Shown: piece after piece, positions 9,711-18,221 of the stretch
Layout: each line of letters opens with the position of its first letter
How positions within the stretch are numbered: the first letter of the stretch is position 1
Source: Lysobacter changpingensis
GTDB taxonomy: Bacteria; Pseudomonadota; Gammaproteobacteria; Xanthomonadales; Xanthomonadaceae
Direction of reading: 5' to 3'
Assembly: GCF_017308985.1 (NCBI RefSeq)
Contig: NZ_JADWPE010000006.1
Location: 310,001 to 374,000, forward strand
DNA: 64,000 bases
The notes under the pieces: model-generated
Database searches by the model: none
What the model saw: only the letters and a program-made list of their open reading frames with translations
Told to the model about the DNA's origin: nothing
Translations under genes and position numbers: made by a program

Positions 9711-9790
9711 TTGTAGCCCGGGTAAGCGAAGCGCACCCGGGTTTCCCCGACGTCCCAAGCCCCGGATCGCTCCGCCTATCCGGGCTACAA
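9711..9790. repeat. Interspersed palindromic repeat, family A, short copy
   Basis: Ends are perfect 11-base inverted repeats, TTGTAGCCCGG and CCGGGCTACAA. The left arm continues GTAAGCGAAGCGCACCCGGG. The same sequence recurs at 15196, 24209, 33770 (inverted) and 45817 (inverted). It looks like a REP/MITE-type non-autonomous element and sits between genes. Confidence 0.85.
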
Positions 9791-9891
9791 CGGCGCGACG
9801 ACGGACTGGTTCCTGCCATTCCGCACGAACTGGCCCACGCGCTGCACCGCCCGCTTCCTAGTCTGGCCCCGACATCATCGAGGCCACGACC

Positions 9892-10698
9892 ATGCCCCGC
9901 TTCATCTGCGAAACCTGCGGCACCCAGTTCGCGCAAGGCGCCACGCCGCCGTCGCATTGCCCCATCTGCGAGGACGAACGCCAGTACGTCGGCTGGCATG
10001 GCCAGCGCTGGACCACCCATGAGGAACTCGCGCGTCGCTTCAAGCTGCGCATGGAGGACGACGCGGGCCTGCTCGGCATCGGCATCGCCGGCGACTTCGC
10101 GATCCCGCAACGCGCGCTGCTGCTGCCCACCGGCGCCGGCCACCTGATGTGGGAATGCGTGAGCCTGGTGACCGATGAGGCGGTCGCCGCTTTGAACGCG
10201 CGCGGCGGCGTGGATCGCATCGTCATCTCGCATCCGCATTTCTACAGTGCGATGGTGGAGTGGAGCGAGGCGCTCGGCGGCGTGCCGATCCTGCTGCACG
10301 AAGCCGATCGCGCGTGGGTCCAGCGTCCCTCCGATCGCATCGGGTTCTGGCGCGGCGATGCGCTGCGATTGTCGGACGACGTCACGCTGCTGCGCGTCGG
10401 CGGCCACTTTGACGGCAGTACGGCGCTGCACTGGAACGGCGGCCCGCGCGAAGGCGGCGCGCTCTTCCCGGGCGACGCGTTGCAGGTCGTGCTCGACCGG
10501 CGGCATGTCACCTTCATGTACAGCTATCCGAACTACATCCCGATGAAGACGCGCGACGTGCATGCGATGCGCGCGCTGCTCGATGGCGTCGACTTCGCCG
10601 ACGTATATGGCTTCACGTGGGGTCGCAACATCATCGGGAATGGTCGCGCGGCGGTGGATGCGTCGTTCGAGCGTCATCTGGCGGCGATCGCCGCGTGA
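9892..10698 (+). CDS. Metallo-beta-lactamase fold hydrolase with N-terminal zinc ribbon
   Basis: 268 residues. The N-terminus has two CxxC pairs (CETCGTQF and CPIC) forming a rubredoxin-like zinc ribbon. The remainder has the beta-lactamase fold: the metal motif lies in ISHPHFYSAMVEW, GGHFDGS supplies a further histidine and FPGDAL the bridging aspartate. The canonical HxHxDH is modified to HPHFYS, so the second metal site may be altered. The substrate is unknown. The stop is followed by a family B hairpin repeat and then the convergent mocR-type gene. Confidence 0.8.
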   Translation: MPRFICETCGTQFAQGATPPSHCPICEDERQYVGWHGQRWTTHEELARRFKLRMEDDAGLLGIGIAGDFAIPQRALLLPTGAGHLMWECVSLVTDEAVAALNARGGVDRIVISHPHFYSAMVEWSEALGGVPILLHEADRAWVQRPSDRIGFWRGDALRLSDDVTLLRVGGHFDGSTALHWNGGPREGGALFPGDALQVVLDRRHVTFMYSYPNYIPMKTRDVHAMRALLDGVDFADVYGFTWGRNIIGNGRAAVDASFERHLAAIAA

Positions 10699-10706
10699 CA
10701 CACGCA

Positions 10707-10734
10707 CTCCCTCCCCTGCAGGCAGGGGAGGGGG
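10707..10734. repeat. Family B hairpin repeat (bidirectional terminator candidate)
   Basis: CTCCCTCCCCTGC pairs with GCAGGGGAGGG. It lies between two convergent genes (stops at 10698 and 10752). Similar elements occur at 32949 and 39212. No T run, so a terminator function is inferred from position. Confidence 0.65.
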
Positions 10735-10751
10735 ACAAGCAATGCCGCCTG

Positions 10752-12200
10752 TCATCGCCGCAGCACCCCCGCCAGCACCTCCAACCGCTCCCGGATCATC
10801 GATTCATCCACGCACCCGATCCCGAACGCCACCCCATGCAGTGCATCTTCCCGGCGCGACAACGTCCGTAGCGGCATCGCGCCCACCGCATGCTCACGCA
10901 CGCGCGGCAGCAACGCGTCCGCGGAATCCGCATCGACGAACCGGGCCGCGACGTGGATCCCCGCTTCCGAGGGCACCGCTTCGAACCACCGCGACAACGG
11001 CCCGTCCAGCATCTCGAACAACACCGTCCGCCGGCCCGCATACACGCGCCGCATCCGCCGCACATGCCGCGCGAGATGACCTTCGAGGATGAACTCCGCC
11101 AGCGCGTCCTGCACCTGCACGTTGCCGCAGGTGTCCGCGCGTTCCTTCGCGGCGGCGAACGCGTCGCGCAGCCATTCCGGCGCCACCACGTAGCCCATGC
11201 GCAACGACTGGAACAGGCTCTTGGAGAACGTGCCGACATACACCACGCGACCTTCGCGATCGAGCGTCTGCAACGCATCGAGTGGCCGCGCGCCGTAGCG
11301 GAATTCGCCGTCGTAATCGTCCTCGATCACCAGCGCATCGCGTTCGCGCGCGAAATCCAGCAACGCACGGCGGCGCGCCATCGACATCGCCACGCCCGTC
11401 GGATACTGGTGCGACGGCGTCACGTAGACGATGCGCGCCTCGCGCGGCAGCGCGTCCACGCGCAGGCCTTCGTCGTCGACGGGTACCGGCACGACATCGG
11501 CGCCGGCCGCCGCCATGGTCGCGCCCACGGTCGGATACCCCGGGTCCTCGACCGCGACCACGGTGCGCCCGGGCACCACCAGCAATCGCGCGAGCAGGTC
11601 GAACGCCTGCCGCGCGCCGGACGTCACCACCACGTCCTCGGCGCGGCACGCCACCGCGCGCGCGAACGACACGTGTCCGGCGATCGCCTCGCGCAGGCGC
11701 GGCCGGCCGTGCGGCGGCTGGTATCCGAAGGCGGCGCCGTGACGCGGGTGGAAGGCGCGCGCGAGCAGCCGGCGCCACACGTCGAACGGCACTTCGCGAT
11801 GGTCCGGCACGCCCAGCCGGAAACCGGGCGTCCACGCATCGCCGCTCGACACCGCGCTGCTCCACGCCGGCGGCTGCCAGCGCGCGCGCAGGTGGCCGTC
11901 GGCGAGCCGCGGGGCCCGCGCCGCCGGGCGGGATGCGACCTCCGCGACGACCGTCTTCGCCCCCGCGCGGGTGATCACGTACCCCTCGGCGACCAGCAGG
12001 TCGTACGCGGCGATGACGGTATTTCGGGCGATCCCGTAGGCGTTCGCGACGCGACGCGTGGACGGCAGCCCGGTCCCGGCACGCAGGCGGCGGTCGAGGA
12101 TCGCCGCGCGCAGCGCCTCGTGCAGCGCCCGCGTGCGGCCGGTCGCCGCGATCCCGCCCAGGTCCAGGGGGAACTCGAAAACTGGTTCTGTAGAGGTCAT
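10752..12200 (-). CDS. MocR/PdxR-family transcriptional regulator (GntR wHTH plus aminotransferase fold)
   Basis: 482 residues. Residues 15-85 form a GntR-type winged helix (LPSTRRVANAYGIARNTVIAAYDLL). The rest is a fold-type I aminotransferase domain that binds PLP: SGARQAFDLLARLL, EDPGYP, the aspartate region IEDDYDGEFRYG and the lysine in GTFSKSLFQSLRMGY. Such proteins sense PLP or an amino acid derivative and usually control a divergent gene. Here that gene is the cupin at 12273, whose start is 72 bp away. Direct repeats of AACTGGTYC at the start of the gene and in the gap are candidate operators. Confidence 0.92.
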   Translation of the reverse strand: MTSTEPVFEFPLDLGGIAATGRTRALHEALRAAILDRRLRAGTGLPSTRRVANAYGIARNTVIAAYDLLVAEGYVITRAGAKTVVAEVASRPAARAPRLADGHLRARWQPPAWSSAVSSGDAWTPGFRLGVPDHREVPFDVWRRLLARAFHPRHGAAFGYQPPHGRPRLREAIAGHVSFARAVACRAEDVVVTSGARQAFDLLARLLVVPGRTVVAVEDPGYPTVGATMAAAGADVVPVPVDDEGLRVDALPREARIVYVTPSHQYPTGVAMSMARRRALLDFARERDALVIEDDYDGEFRYGARPLDALQTLDREGRVVYVGTFSKSLFQSLRMGYVVAPEWLRDAFAAAKERADTCGNVQVQDALAEFILEGHLARHVRRMRRVYAGRRTVLFEMLDGPLSRWFEAVPSEAGIHVAARFVDADSADALLPRVREHAVGAMPLRTLSRREDALHGVAFGIGCVDESMIRERLEVLAGVLRR

Positions 12201-12226
12201 CGCAACTGGTCCGCCGATGGGTCCAG
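12180..12226. promoter_or_regulatory. Candidate MocR operator: direct repeats
   Basis: AACTGGTTC at 12180-12188 and AACTGGTCC at 12204-12212 are direct repeats spaced 24 bp start to start. A further GGGTCCAG lies at 12219-12226. MocR-type regulators commonly bind direct repeats in such divergent gaps. The first copy lies within the regulator's own first codons. Function is inferred. Confidence 0.4.
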
Positions 12227-12272
12227 TCGAAGCCTACGGTATCGACATCGACCACCGCATCCGGAGCGCCCC

Positions 12273-12740
12273 ATGACCGCACGCCATCGCCCGCTCGACG
12301 ACTTCCTCCCCGCTCGCGTCGCCGCCGCGGCGGGCACGCCGTGGATCCCGATGTCGCCGCAGAAATCCTGGAAACCGCTGCGCTTCCTCGAAGGCGGTCG
12401 CGGCTTCGTCGAGCTGCTGCGCATGGCGCCCGGCGCGATCATGCCGTTGCACCGCCACACCGGCGAGATCCACGCCTACAACCTCGCCGGCACGCGCACG
12501 CTCTGCACCGGCGAGGTGATCGGCCCGGGCGATTACGTCTACGAGCCGCCCGGCAACACCGACTGGTGGCGCGTGACCGGCGACGAGGAGATGACCGCGC
12601 TGGTGGTCGTGATCGGCGCGGTGGAGTTCCTCGGCCCGGACAACAGCGTGACATCCCGCGCGGACGCGCATTCGCAACGCCGCGCGTACGAGGCCTGGTG
12701 CGCTGAATACGGCCTTCCGGTGCTGGACCTGTCCGAATGA
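12273..12740 (+). CDS. Cupin-domain protein (2,4'-dihydroxyacetophenone dioxygenase-like family)
   Basis: 155 residues. A ChrR/dihydroxyacetophenone dioxygenase-like cupin core runs from about residue 45. The first metal motif is IMPLHRHTGEIHAYNLAG (histidines and glutamate), with a second block GPGDYVYEPPGNTDWW. It is probably a small metal-dependent dioxygenase or a sugar/aromatic binding cupin; the substrate is not evident. ATG at 12273 follows GGAG. The gene is divergent from the MocR regulator, so PLP- or ligand-dependent control by that protein is likely. Confidence 0.82.
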   Translation: MTARHRPLDDFLPARVAAAAGTPWIPMSPQKSWKPLRFLEGGRGFVELLRMAPGAIMPLHRHTGEIHAYNLAGTRTLCTGEVIGPGDYVYEPPGNTDWWRVTGDEEMTALVVVIGAVEFLGPDNSVTSRADAHSQRRAYEAWCAEYGLPVLDLSE

Positions 12741-12834
12741 GGGCGCGCGGCGATGTCAACGGGTACCGCGCCGCGGTGCACATTGCGACAATCGCCCCTC
12801 TCCCGGATTCGCCGGGCTTTGACGATTGGAAGCA

Positions 12835-15186
12835 ATGCAGCACACCAAGCAAGTCGCCGCAAAGATCGCCCGCCTCATCGCCGAGGAAATCAACGCACAA
12901 CCGCAGCAGGCGCAGGCCGCCATCGCGCTGCTCGACGAGGGCGCCACCGTCCCGTTCATCGCGCGCTACCGCAAGGAGGTCACCGGTGGCCTCGACGACA
13001 CGCAGCTTCGCAACCTCGAAACGCGCCTGACCTACCTGCGCGAACTGGAAGACCGCCGCGTCGCGGTGCTCGCCAGCATCGAGGAGCAGGGCAAGATGAC
13101 CGACGAACTGCGCGCGGACATCATCGCTGCCGACAGCAAGGCGCGCCTGGAAGACCTGTACCTGCCGTACAAGCCCAAGCGCCGCACGCGCGCGCAGATC
13201 GCGCGCGAAGCGGGGCTGGAACCGCTCGCCGATGGACTGATGGCCGACCCGGCGCTCGTTCCGGAGGAATTCGCCGCCGGTTTCGTCGATGCCGAAAAGG
13301 GCGTCGCCGACGCGAAGGCCGCGCTCGATGGCGCGCGCGCGATCCTGATGGAGCGCTGGGGCGAAGACGCCGCGCTGGTCGGCGAACTGCGCACCTGGCT
13401 GGGCGAGGTCGGCGTGATCCGCTCGCGCGTGGCCGAAGGCAAGGAAGCGGCCGGGGAGAAGTTCCGCGATTACTTCGATCACGCCGAACCGCTGTCGAAG
13501 ATCCCGTCGCACCGACTGCTCGCGCTGTTCCGCGGTCGTCGCGAGGAATTCCTGTTCATCGACCTCGACCCGGGCACCGATGCCGACGCCGGTCACCTGC
13601 AGGGCGAAGGCCGCGTCGCGCACCACGCCGGGATCAAGGCGCAGGGGCGCGCCGCGGACAAGTGGCTGATGGATTCGTGCCGCCTGACGTGGAAGGCGAA
13701 GCTGCACCTGCACCTCACGCTCGACCTGTTCTCGCAGGCGCGCGAAAAGGCCGAGGCCGAGGCCATCGACGTCTTCGGCGACAACCTGAAGGACCTGCTG
13801 CTCGCCGCGCCCGCCGGGCCGAAGGCCGTGCTCGGCCTCGATCCGGGCCTGCGCACCGGCGTGAAGGTCGCCGTCGTGGATCGCACCGGCAAGCTCGTCG
13901 ATAGCGCGACGATCTATCCGCACGAACCCAAGCGCCAGTGGGACCAGTCGCTGATGATCCTGCGCGCGCTGTGCGCGAAGCATTCGGTGGAGCTGATCGC
14001 CATCGGCAACGGCACCGCGTCGCGCGAAACCGACAAGCTCGCCGGCGACCTCATCAAGCTCGCGCCCGAGCTGAAGATGCAGAAGATCGTCGTGAGCGAA
14101 GCCGGCGCGTCGGTGTATTCGGCGTCGGAGTTCGCGGCGAAGGAGTTCCCAGACCTCGACGTGTCGATCCGCGGCGCGGTGTCGATCGCACGCCGGTTGC
14201 AGGATCCGCTGGCGGAACTGGTGAAGATCGAACCCAAGGCGATCGGCGTCGGCCAGTACCAGCACGACGTGGACCAGTTCAAGCTCGCGCGCGCGCTCGA
14301 TGCGAAGGTCGAGGACTGCGTGAACGCCGTCGGCGTCGACGTGAACACCGCCTCGGCGGCGTTGCTCACACGCGTGTCGGGCCTGTCGTCGACGATCGCG
14401 CAGAACATCGTCGTGTATCGCGATGCGAACGGTGCGTTCAAATCGCGAAAGGAGTTGCTGAAGGTGCCGCGCCTGGGCGACAAGACGTTCGAGCAGTGCG
14501 CCGGCTTCCTGCGCATCGCCGATGGCGACCAGCCGCTGGATGCCTCGTCGGTGCATCCGGAGGCCTATCCGGTGGTCGAGCGCATCCTCAAGCAGTGCGG
14601 CTGCGAGGTGAAGCAGCTGATCGGCGACGCGTCGCTGTTGCGTTCGCTCAAGGCCGAGCAGTTCATCGATGAAACCTTCGGCGTGCCGACGGTGCGCGAC
14701 ATCCTGAAGGAGCTGGAAAAGCCGGGCCGCGATCCGCGTCCGGAGTTCAAGGCCGCGCGCTTCGCCGACGGCGTGGAAGACATCAAGGACCTGCGCGAAG
14801 GCATGATCCTGGAAGGCGTGGTGAGCAACGTCGCCGCGTTCGGCGCGTTCGTCGACATCGGCGTGCACCAGGACGGCCTGATCCACATTTCCGCGCTGTC
14901 GGACAAGTACGTGAAGGACCCGCGCGAAGTCGTCAAGGCCGGCGACATCGTCAAGGTGAAGGTGCTGGAGGTCGACGTCGCGCGCAAGCGGATCGCGCTC
15001 ACGCGTCGGCTCGACGACAGCGCGCCGGCGCCGCGTGGCGATCGCGACGATCGCAATGCACCGCGCGGCGGCGCACCGCGTGGCGGACGCGATGCACGCG
15101 GCGGCTTCAACGCCGCACGCGCGAACACGCCGCCACCGATGAACAACGCGCTGGCAGCCGCGTTCGCCAAGGCAAAGAAAAGCTGA
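12835..15186 (+). CDS. tex: Tex-family transcription accessory protein, S1 RNA-binding
   Basis: 783 residues from ATG 12835 (a TTG three codons upstream is an alternative). Domain order is typical of Tex. An N-terminal helical region contains [20 protein letters not shown] YqgF/RNase H-like domain begins [17 protein letters not shown] helix-hairpin-helix region contains the [10 protein letters not shown] and [16 protein letters not shown] segments. A C-terminal S1 domain has [28 protein letters not shown]. The tail is Arg/Gly-rich, as in several Xanthomonadaceae orthologues. Tex binds RNA polymerase and RNA and affects transcription and virulence gene expression. It is single-gene and followed by a family A repeat. 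Confidence 0.96.
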   Translation: MQHTKQVAAKIARLIAEEINAQPQQAQAAIALLDEGATVPFIARYRKEVTGGLDDTQLRNLETRLTYLRELEDRRVAVLASIEEQGKMTDELRADIIAADSKARLEDLYLPYKPKRRTRAQIAREAGLEPLADGLMADPALVPEEFAAGFVDAEKGVADAKAALDGARAILMERWGEDAALVGELRTWLGEVGVIRSRVAEGKEAAGEKFRDYFDHAEPLSKIPSHRLLALFRGRREEFLFIDLDPGTDADAGHLQGEGRVAHHAGIKAQGRAADKWLMDSCRLTWKAKLHLHLTLDLFSQAREKAEAEAIDVFGDNLKDLLLAAPAGPKAVLGLDPGLRTGVKVAVVDRTGKLVDSATIYPHEPKRQWDQSLMILRALCAKHSVELIAIGNGTASRETDKLAGDLIKLAPELKMQKIVVSEAGASVYSASEFAAKEFPDLDVSIRGAVSIARRLQDPLAELVKIEPKAIGVGQYQHDVDQFKLARALDAKVEDCVNAVGVDVNTASAALLTRVSGLSSTIAQNIVVYRDANGAFKSRKELLKVPRLGDKTFEQCAGFLRIADGDQPLDASSVHPEAYPVVERILKQCGCEVKQLIGDASLLRSLKAEQFIDETFGVPTVRDILKELEKPGRDPRPEFKAARFADGVEDIKDLREGMILEGVVSNVAAFGAFVDIGVHQDGLIHISALSDKYVKDPREVVKAGDIVKVKVLEVDVARKRIALTRRLDDSAPAPRGDRDDRNAPRGGAPRGGRDARGGFNAARANTPPPMNNALAAAFAKAKKS

Positions 15187-15195
15187 GCCCGCTTC

Positions 15196-15351
15196 TGTAG
15201 CCCGGGTAAGCGAAGCGCACCCGGGTTGCCGTGGCGAGTTCCACAAGGACGCCTGCACGTTGATGGTGCAACGCGCTGCGGCGCGTTCATCACTACCGCA
15301 ACCGAGTTGCACCGAGGCGCGGTTCGCTTCGCTGACCCGGCTGCAAATGCG
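15196..15351. repeat. Interspersed repeat, family A, long copy
   Basis: Begins TGTAGCCCGGGTAAGCGAAG and ends with GCTTCGCTGACCCGGCTGCAA. It encloses a middle segment of about 100 bp (CGAGTTCCACAAGGACGC..., ...GAGTTGCACCGAGGCGCGG). The same middle segment occurs in reverse orientation at 33770-33925. It fills most of the gap between tex and the M20 gene. Confidence 0.85.
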
Positions 15352-15420
15352 TGCGGGCGGCCCATCGCCGCAAACCCCCGCTGGGTTAGGATCGGCGCAT
15401 CACTCCGGGAGTCACCGTCG

Positions 15421-16767
15421 ATGCGCCTGATGCCCGCGCTGCTGAGCAGCGCCCTGCTTGCCACGCCGTTGTTCGTCCACGCGCAGGCTGCCGCGCCGCA
15501 GGAACGGCCGGAAGTCGCCGCCGCCGCGAAGGGCGTGCAGCAGAAGGTCGTCGCGTGGCGACGCGATTTCCACCAGCATCCGGAGCTCTCCAACCGCGAG
15601 CAACGCACCGCGGCGAAGGTCGCCGAACACCTGCGCGCGCTCGGCCTGAAGCCGAGGACCGGCATCGCGCATCACGGCGTGGTGGCGATCATCGAAGGCG
15701 GCAAGCCCGGCCCGAAGGTCGCGCTGCGCGCCGACATGGACGCGCTGCCGGTGACCGAACAGGTCGATGTGCCGTTCGCGTCCAGGGCCACGGCGACGTT
15801 CCGTGGCGAAACCGTCGGCGTCATGCACGCGTGCGGCCACGACGCGCACACCGGCATCCTGCTCGGCATCGCCGATGCGCTGGTGAAGATGAAGGCCGAC
15901 CTGCCGGGCTCGGTGATGCTGGTGTTCCAGCCGTCCGAGGAGGGCGCGCCCGATGGCGAGGAAGGCGGCGCGTCGCTGATGCTGGAAGAAGGCCTGTTCA
16001 AGGACTTCAAGCCCGATGCGATGTTCGGCCTGCACGTGTTCTCGACGTTGCAGGCCGGCCAGATCGGCGTTCGCCAGGGGCCGCTGATGGCGGCGTCGGA
16101 CAAATTCACCATCAAGGTGAAGGGCCGCCAGACGCACGGTTCGCGGCCATGGGGCGGCATCGATCCCATCGTCGCCGCGGCCGACGTGATCGGCACCGCG
16201 CAGACCATCGTCAGCCGCCGCACCGATATCGCCAAGCTCCCGGCAGTGGTGAGTTTCGGCGCGATCAAGGGTGGCATCCGCTACAACATCATTCCCGACG
16301 AGGTCGAGCTGGTCGGTACCATCCGCACGTTCGACGAGGGCATGCGCCAGCGCATCTTCACCGACCTGAAGAACGTCGCCGAACACGTGAGCGTCGCCAA
16401 CGGCGCCACCGCCGAGGCGAGCGTGCCGGACCAGGACGGCAATCCGGTGACGGTGAACGATCCCGCGCTGACCGCGCGCATGATCCCGAGCCTGAAGGCC
16501 GTCGCCGGCGCCGACAACGTCATCGAACCGCCGCTGCAGATGGGCGCGGAGGACTTCTCGTACTACGCGAAGGAAGTGCCGTCGATGTTCTTCTTCGTCG
16601 GCGCGACGGCGAAGGGCATCGATCCGGTGACCGCGCCGAGCAACCATTCGCCGAAGTTCGCGCTGGACGAATCCGCGCTCGACCTCGGCCTGCGCGCGTT
16701 GTTGCAGGTGACGCTGGATTACCTGCATTCACCTACGCAGGGCGCTGCCGTCGCCGACGCGCGCTGA
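15421..16767 (+). CDS. Exported M20-family amidohydrolase (hippurate/N-acyl amino acid hydrolase type)
   Basis: 448 residues. A signal peptide (residues 1 to about 21, ending FVHAQA) implies periplasmic location. The M20D metal motifs are present: LRADMDALP, HACGHDAHTG, QPSEEGAPDGEEGG, the dimerisation-domain QTHGSRPWGGIDP and the late GAEDFSYY segment. These enzymes cleave amide bonds of N-acyl amino acids, including hippurate and IAA conjugates, using two divalent metals. The ATG at 15421 starts the signal peptide; the longer frame upstream runs through the repeat. Confidence 0.93.
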   Translation: MRLMPALLSSALLATPLFVHAQAAAPQERPEVAAAAKGVQQKVVAWRRDFHQHPELSNREQRTAAKVAEHLRALGLKPRTGIAHHGVVAIIEGGKPGPKVALRADMDALPVTEQVDVPFASRATATFRGETVGVMHACGHDAHTGILLGIADALVKMKADLPGSVMLVFQPSEEGAPDGEEGGASLMLEEGLFKDFKPDAMFGLHVFSTLQAGQIGVRQGPLMAASDKFTIKVKGRQTHGSRPWGGIDPIVAAADVIGTAQTIVSRRTDIAKLPAVVSFGAIKGGIRYNIIPDEVELVGTIRTFDEGMRQRIFTDLKNVAEHVSVANGATAEASVPDQDGNPVTVNDPALTARMIPSLKAVAGADNVIEPPLQMGAEDFSYYAKEVPSMFFFVGATAKGIDPVTAPSNHSPKFALDESALDLGLRALLQVTLDYLHSPTQGAAVADAR

Positions 16768-16827
16768 GACGTAGCGCTTCGACGCCCTCCCCTTCAAGGG
16801 AAGGGTTGGACGGGACGGCGTCAGCGC

Positions 16828-17307
16828 CTAGGCGCTGCCTTCGAACCCTCGCTGCCGCCACGCCTCGAACACACACACCGCCACCGCATTGGAAAGATTG
16901 AGGCTGCGGTTGTCCGGCCGCATCGGCAGCCGCAGGCGTTGCGCGGCCGGCACGCTGTCCAGCACGTCCGCCGGCAATCCGCGTGTTTCCGGCCCGAACA
17001 GGAAGGCATCCCCCGCCTGGTAACGCGGCGTATCGAAGCGCACCGTGCCGCGCGTGCTCAGCGCGAACAGCCGCGGCGGCGCGCCGTTGGCGGCGGCGAT
17101 CGACGCCAGCGCCGCGGTCAGGTCCGCATGCACCCGCAGCGTCGCGTACTCGTGGTAATCCAGTCCCGCGCGCTTGAGCTGCTTGTCCTCGAGCGTGAAG
17201 CCCAGAGGTTCGATCAGATGCAGCCGCGCGCCGGTGTTGGCGCACAAGCGGATCACGTTGCCCGTGTTGGGCGGGATTTCCGGCTGGAAGAGGATGACGT
17301 CGAACAT
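16828..17307 (-). CDS. trmL: tRNA (cytidine(34)-2'-O)-methyltransferase TrmL
   Basis: 159 residues, normal for TrmL. The SPOUT fold is recognised from the N-terminus MFDVILFQPEIPPNTGN, the middle LFGPETRGLP and the knot segment PMRPDNRSLNLSNAVAVCVFEAWRQ. It methylates the wobble ribose of tRNA-Leu using S-adenosylmethionine. The start was taken at 17307, where the family N-terminus begins; ten upstream in-frame codons lack similarity. It follows the SDR gene on the same strand with a gap of 31 bp, so the two may be cotranscribed. Confidence 0.95.
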   Translation of the reverse strand: MFDVILFQPEIPPNTGNVIRLCANTGARLHLIEPLGFTLEDKQLKRAGLDYHEYATLRVHADLTAALASIAAANGAPPRLFALSTRGTVRFDTPRYQAGDAFLFGPETRGLPADVLDSVPAAQRLRLPMRPDNRSLNLSNAVAVCVFEAWRQRGFEGSA

Positions 17308-17338
17308 GCGTGCATGATCGCCGCGACGCGCGCCCACG

Positions 17339-18049
17339 TCACCACGGCACGGGCTTTCCGCGGTAATCGAAGAACGCCCCGGCGTCGGCGATGCGCAGGC
17401 CGTCGATGACCTTTAGCAATCCGCGCACGGATTCGGCGGGCGCGATCTGCGCGCCGCTGCCGCCCATGTCGGTCTGCACCCACCCCGGATGCAGCGCGAC
17501 CACCGCGATGCCGCGCTCGCGCATCGCCGAGGCGAGCAGGGCCGTCGCCATGTTCTGCGCGGCCTTCGACATCGCGTAGCTGGGCGTATGAAAGCCCTCC
17601 ACCGACGCCACCGAACCGAGCACCGACGACAGGTTCGCGACCTTCGCGCCATCGACGAGGCGTTCGGCCAGCGCCTGGGTGAGCAGGAACGGGCCGGTCG
17701 CGTTGGTGCGGAGGCTGTCGTCGAGGTTCGCCGCCGGCACATGGCCGAAGCGCTCGCCCGAATGCAGCACGCCGGCGTTATTGATCAGCAGGTCGATGCC
17801 GTCCATCACTAGCGGCAGCTCGCGCGCCAGTTCGGCGTGGGACCGGGGGTCGGCCACGTCCAGCGGCAGGACGTGGAGGCGTCCCGGATGTTCGCCCACC
17901 AGCTGGTTGAGTGCGTTCGCCTTGCCCGGATGTCGGCAGGTCGCGACCACGTGGTCGCCGCGGGCGAGCAGTTGCCGGGCGAACTCCAGTCCCAACCCCC
18001 GATTGGCGCCGGTGACCAGGCTGCGGCGAGGCGGGTGCGCAGGCGTCAT
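17339..18049 (-). CDS. Short-chain dehydrogenase/reductase
   Basis: 236 residues. Classical SDR pattern: TGANRGLG (cofactor loop, near residue 13), NNAG, a serine in ANLSSVLGS and YAMSK as the catalytic Tyr-x-x-x-Lys. The fold is closest to the C-factor/carbonyl-reductase-like SDRs (HPGWVQTDMGG). The substrate cannot be told. ATG 18049. Divergent from the M16 peptidase gene. Confidence 0.88.
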   Translation of the reverse strand: MTPAHPPRRSLVTGANRGLGLEFARQLLARGDHVVATCRHPGKANALNQLVGEHPGRLHVLPLDVADPRSHAELARELPLVMDGIDLLINNAGVLHSGERFGHVPAANLDDSLRTNATGPFLLTQALAERLVDGAKVANLSSVLGSVASVEGFHTPSYAMSKAAQNMATALLASAMRERGIAVVALHPGWVQTDMGGSGAQIAPAESVRGLLKVIDGLRIADAGAFFDYRGKPVPW

Positions 18050-18221
18050 CGCGAAGCTCCGGCGGGAAGGGGCGGCCAGTGTAGGGGCCGGAGCGTGAGC
18101 GTCCGACGACGGCCTCCCACCCCAACGCGAGCCAAATTCCTACGGCCGGTGGGACTTGTGGCCTAGTGCCCCCTCTCATGGGCGGCGGCTAGGATGCCCG
18201 TTCGAACCACAGGAGTCCCCC

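Noticed and set aside
12439-15312. A 957-codon open frame opposite tex
   Set aside because: Shadow of tex; its first residues come from the family A repeat, not a gene.
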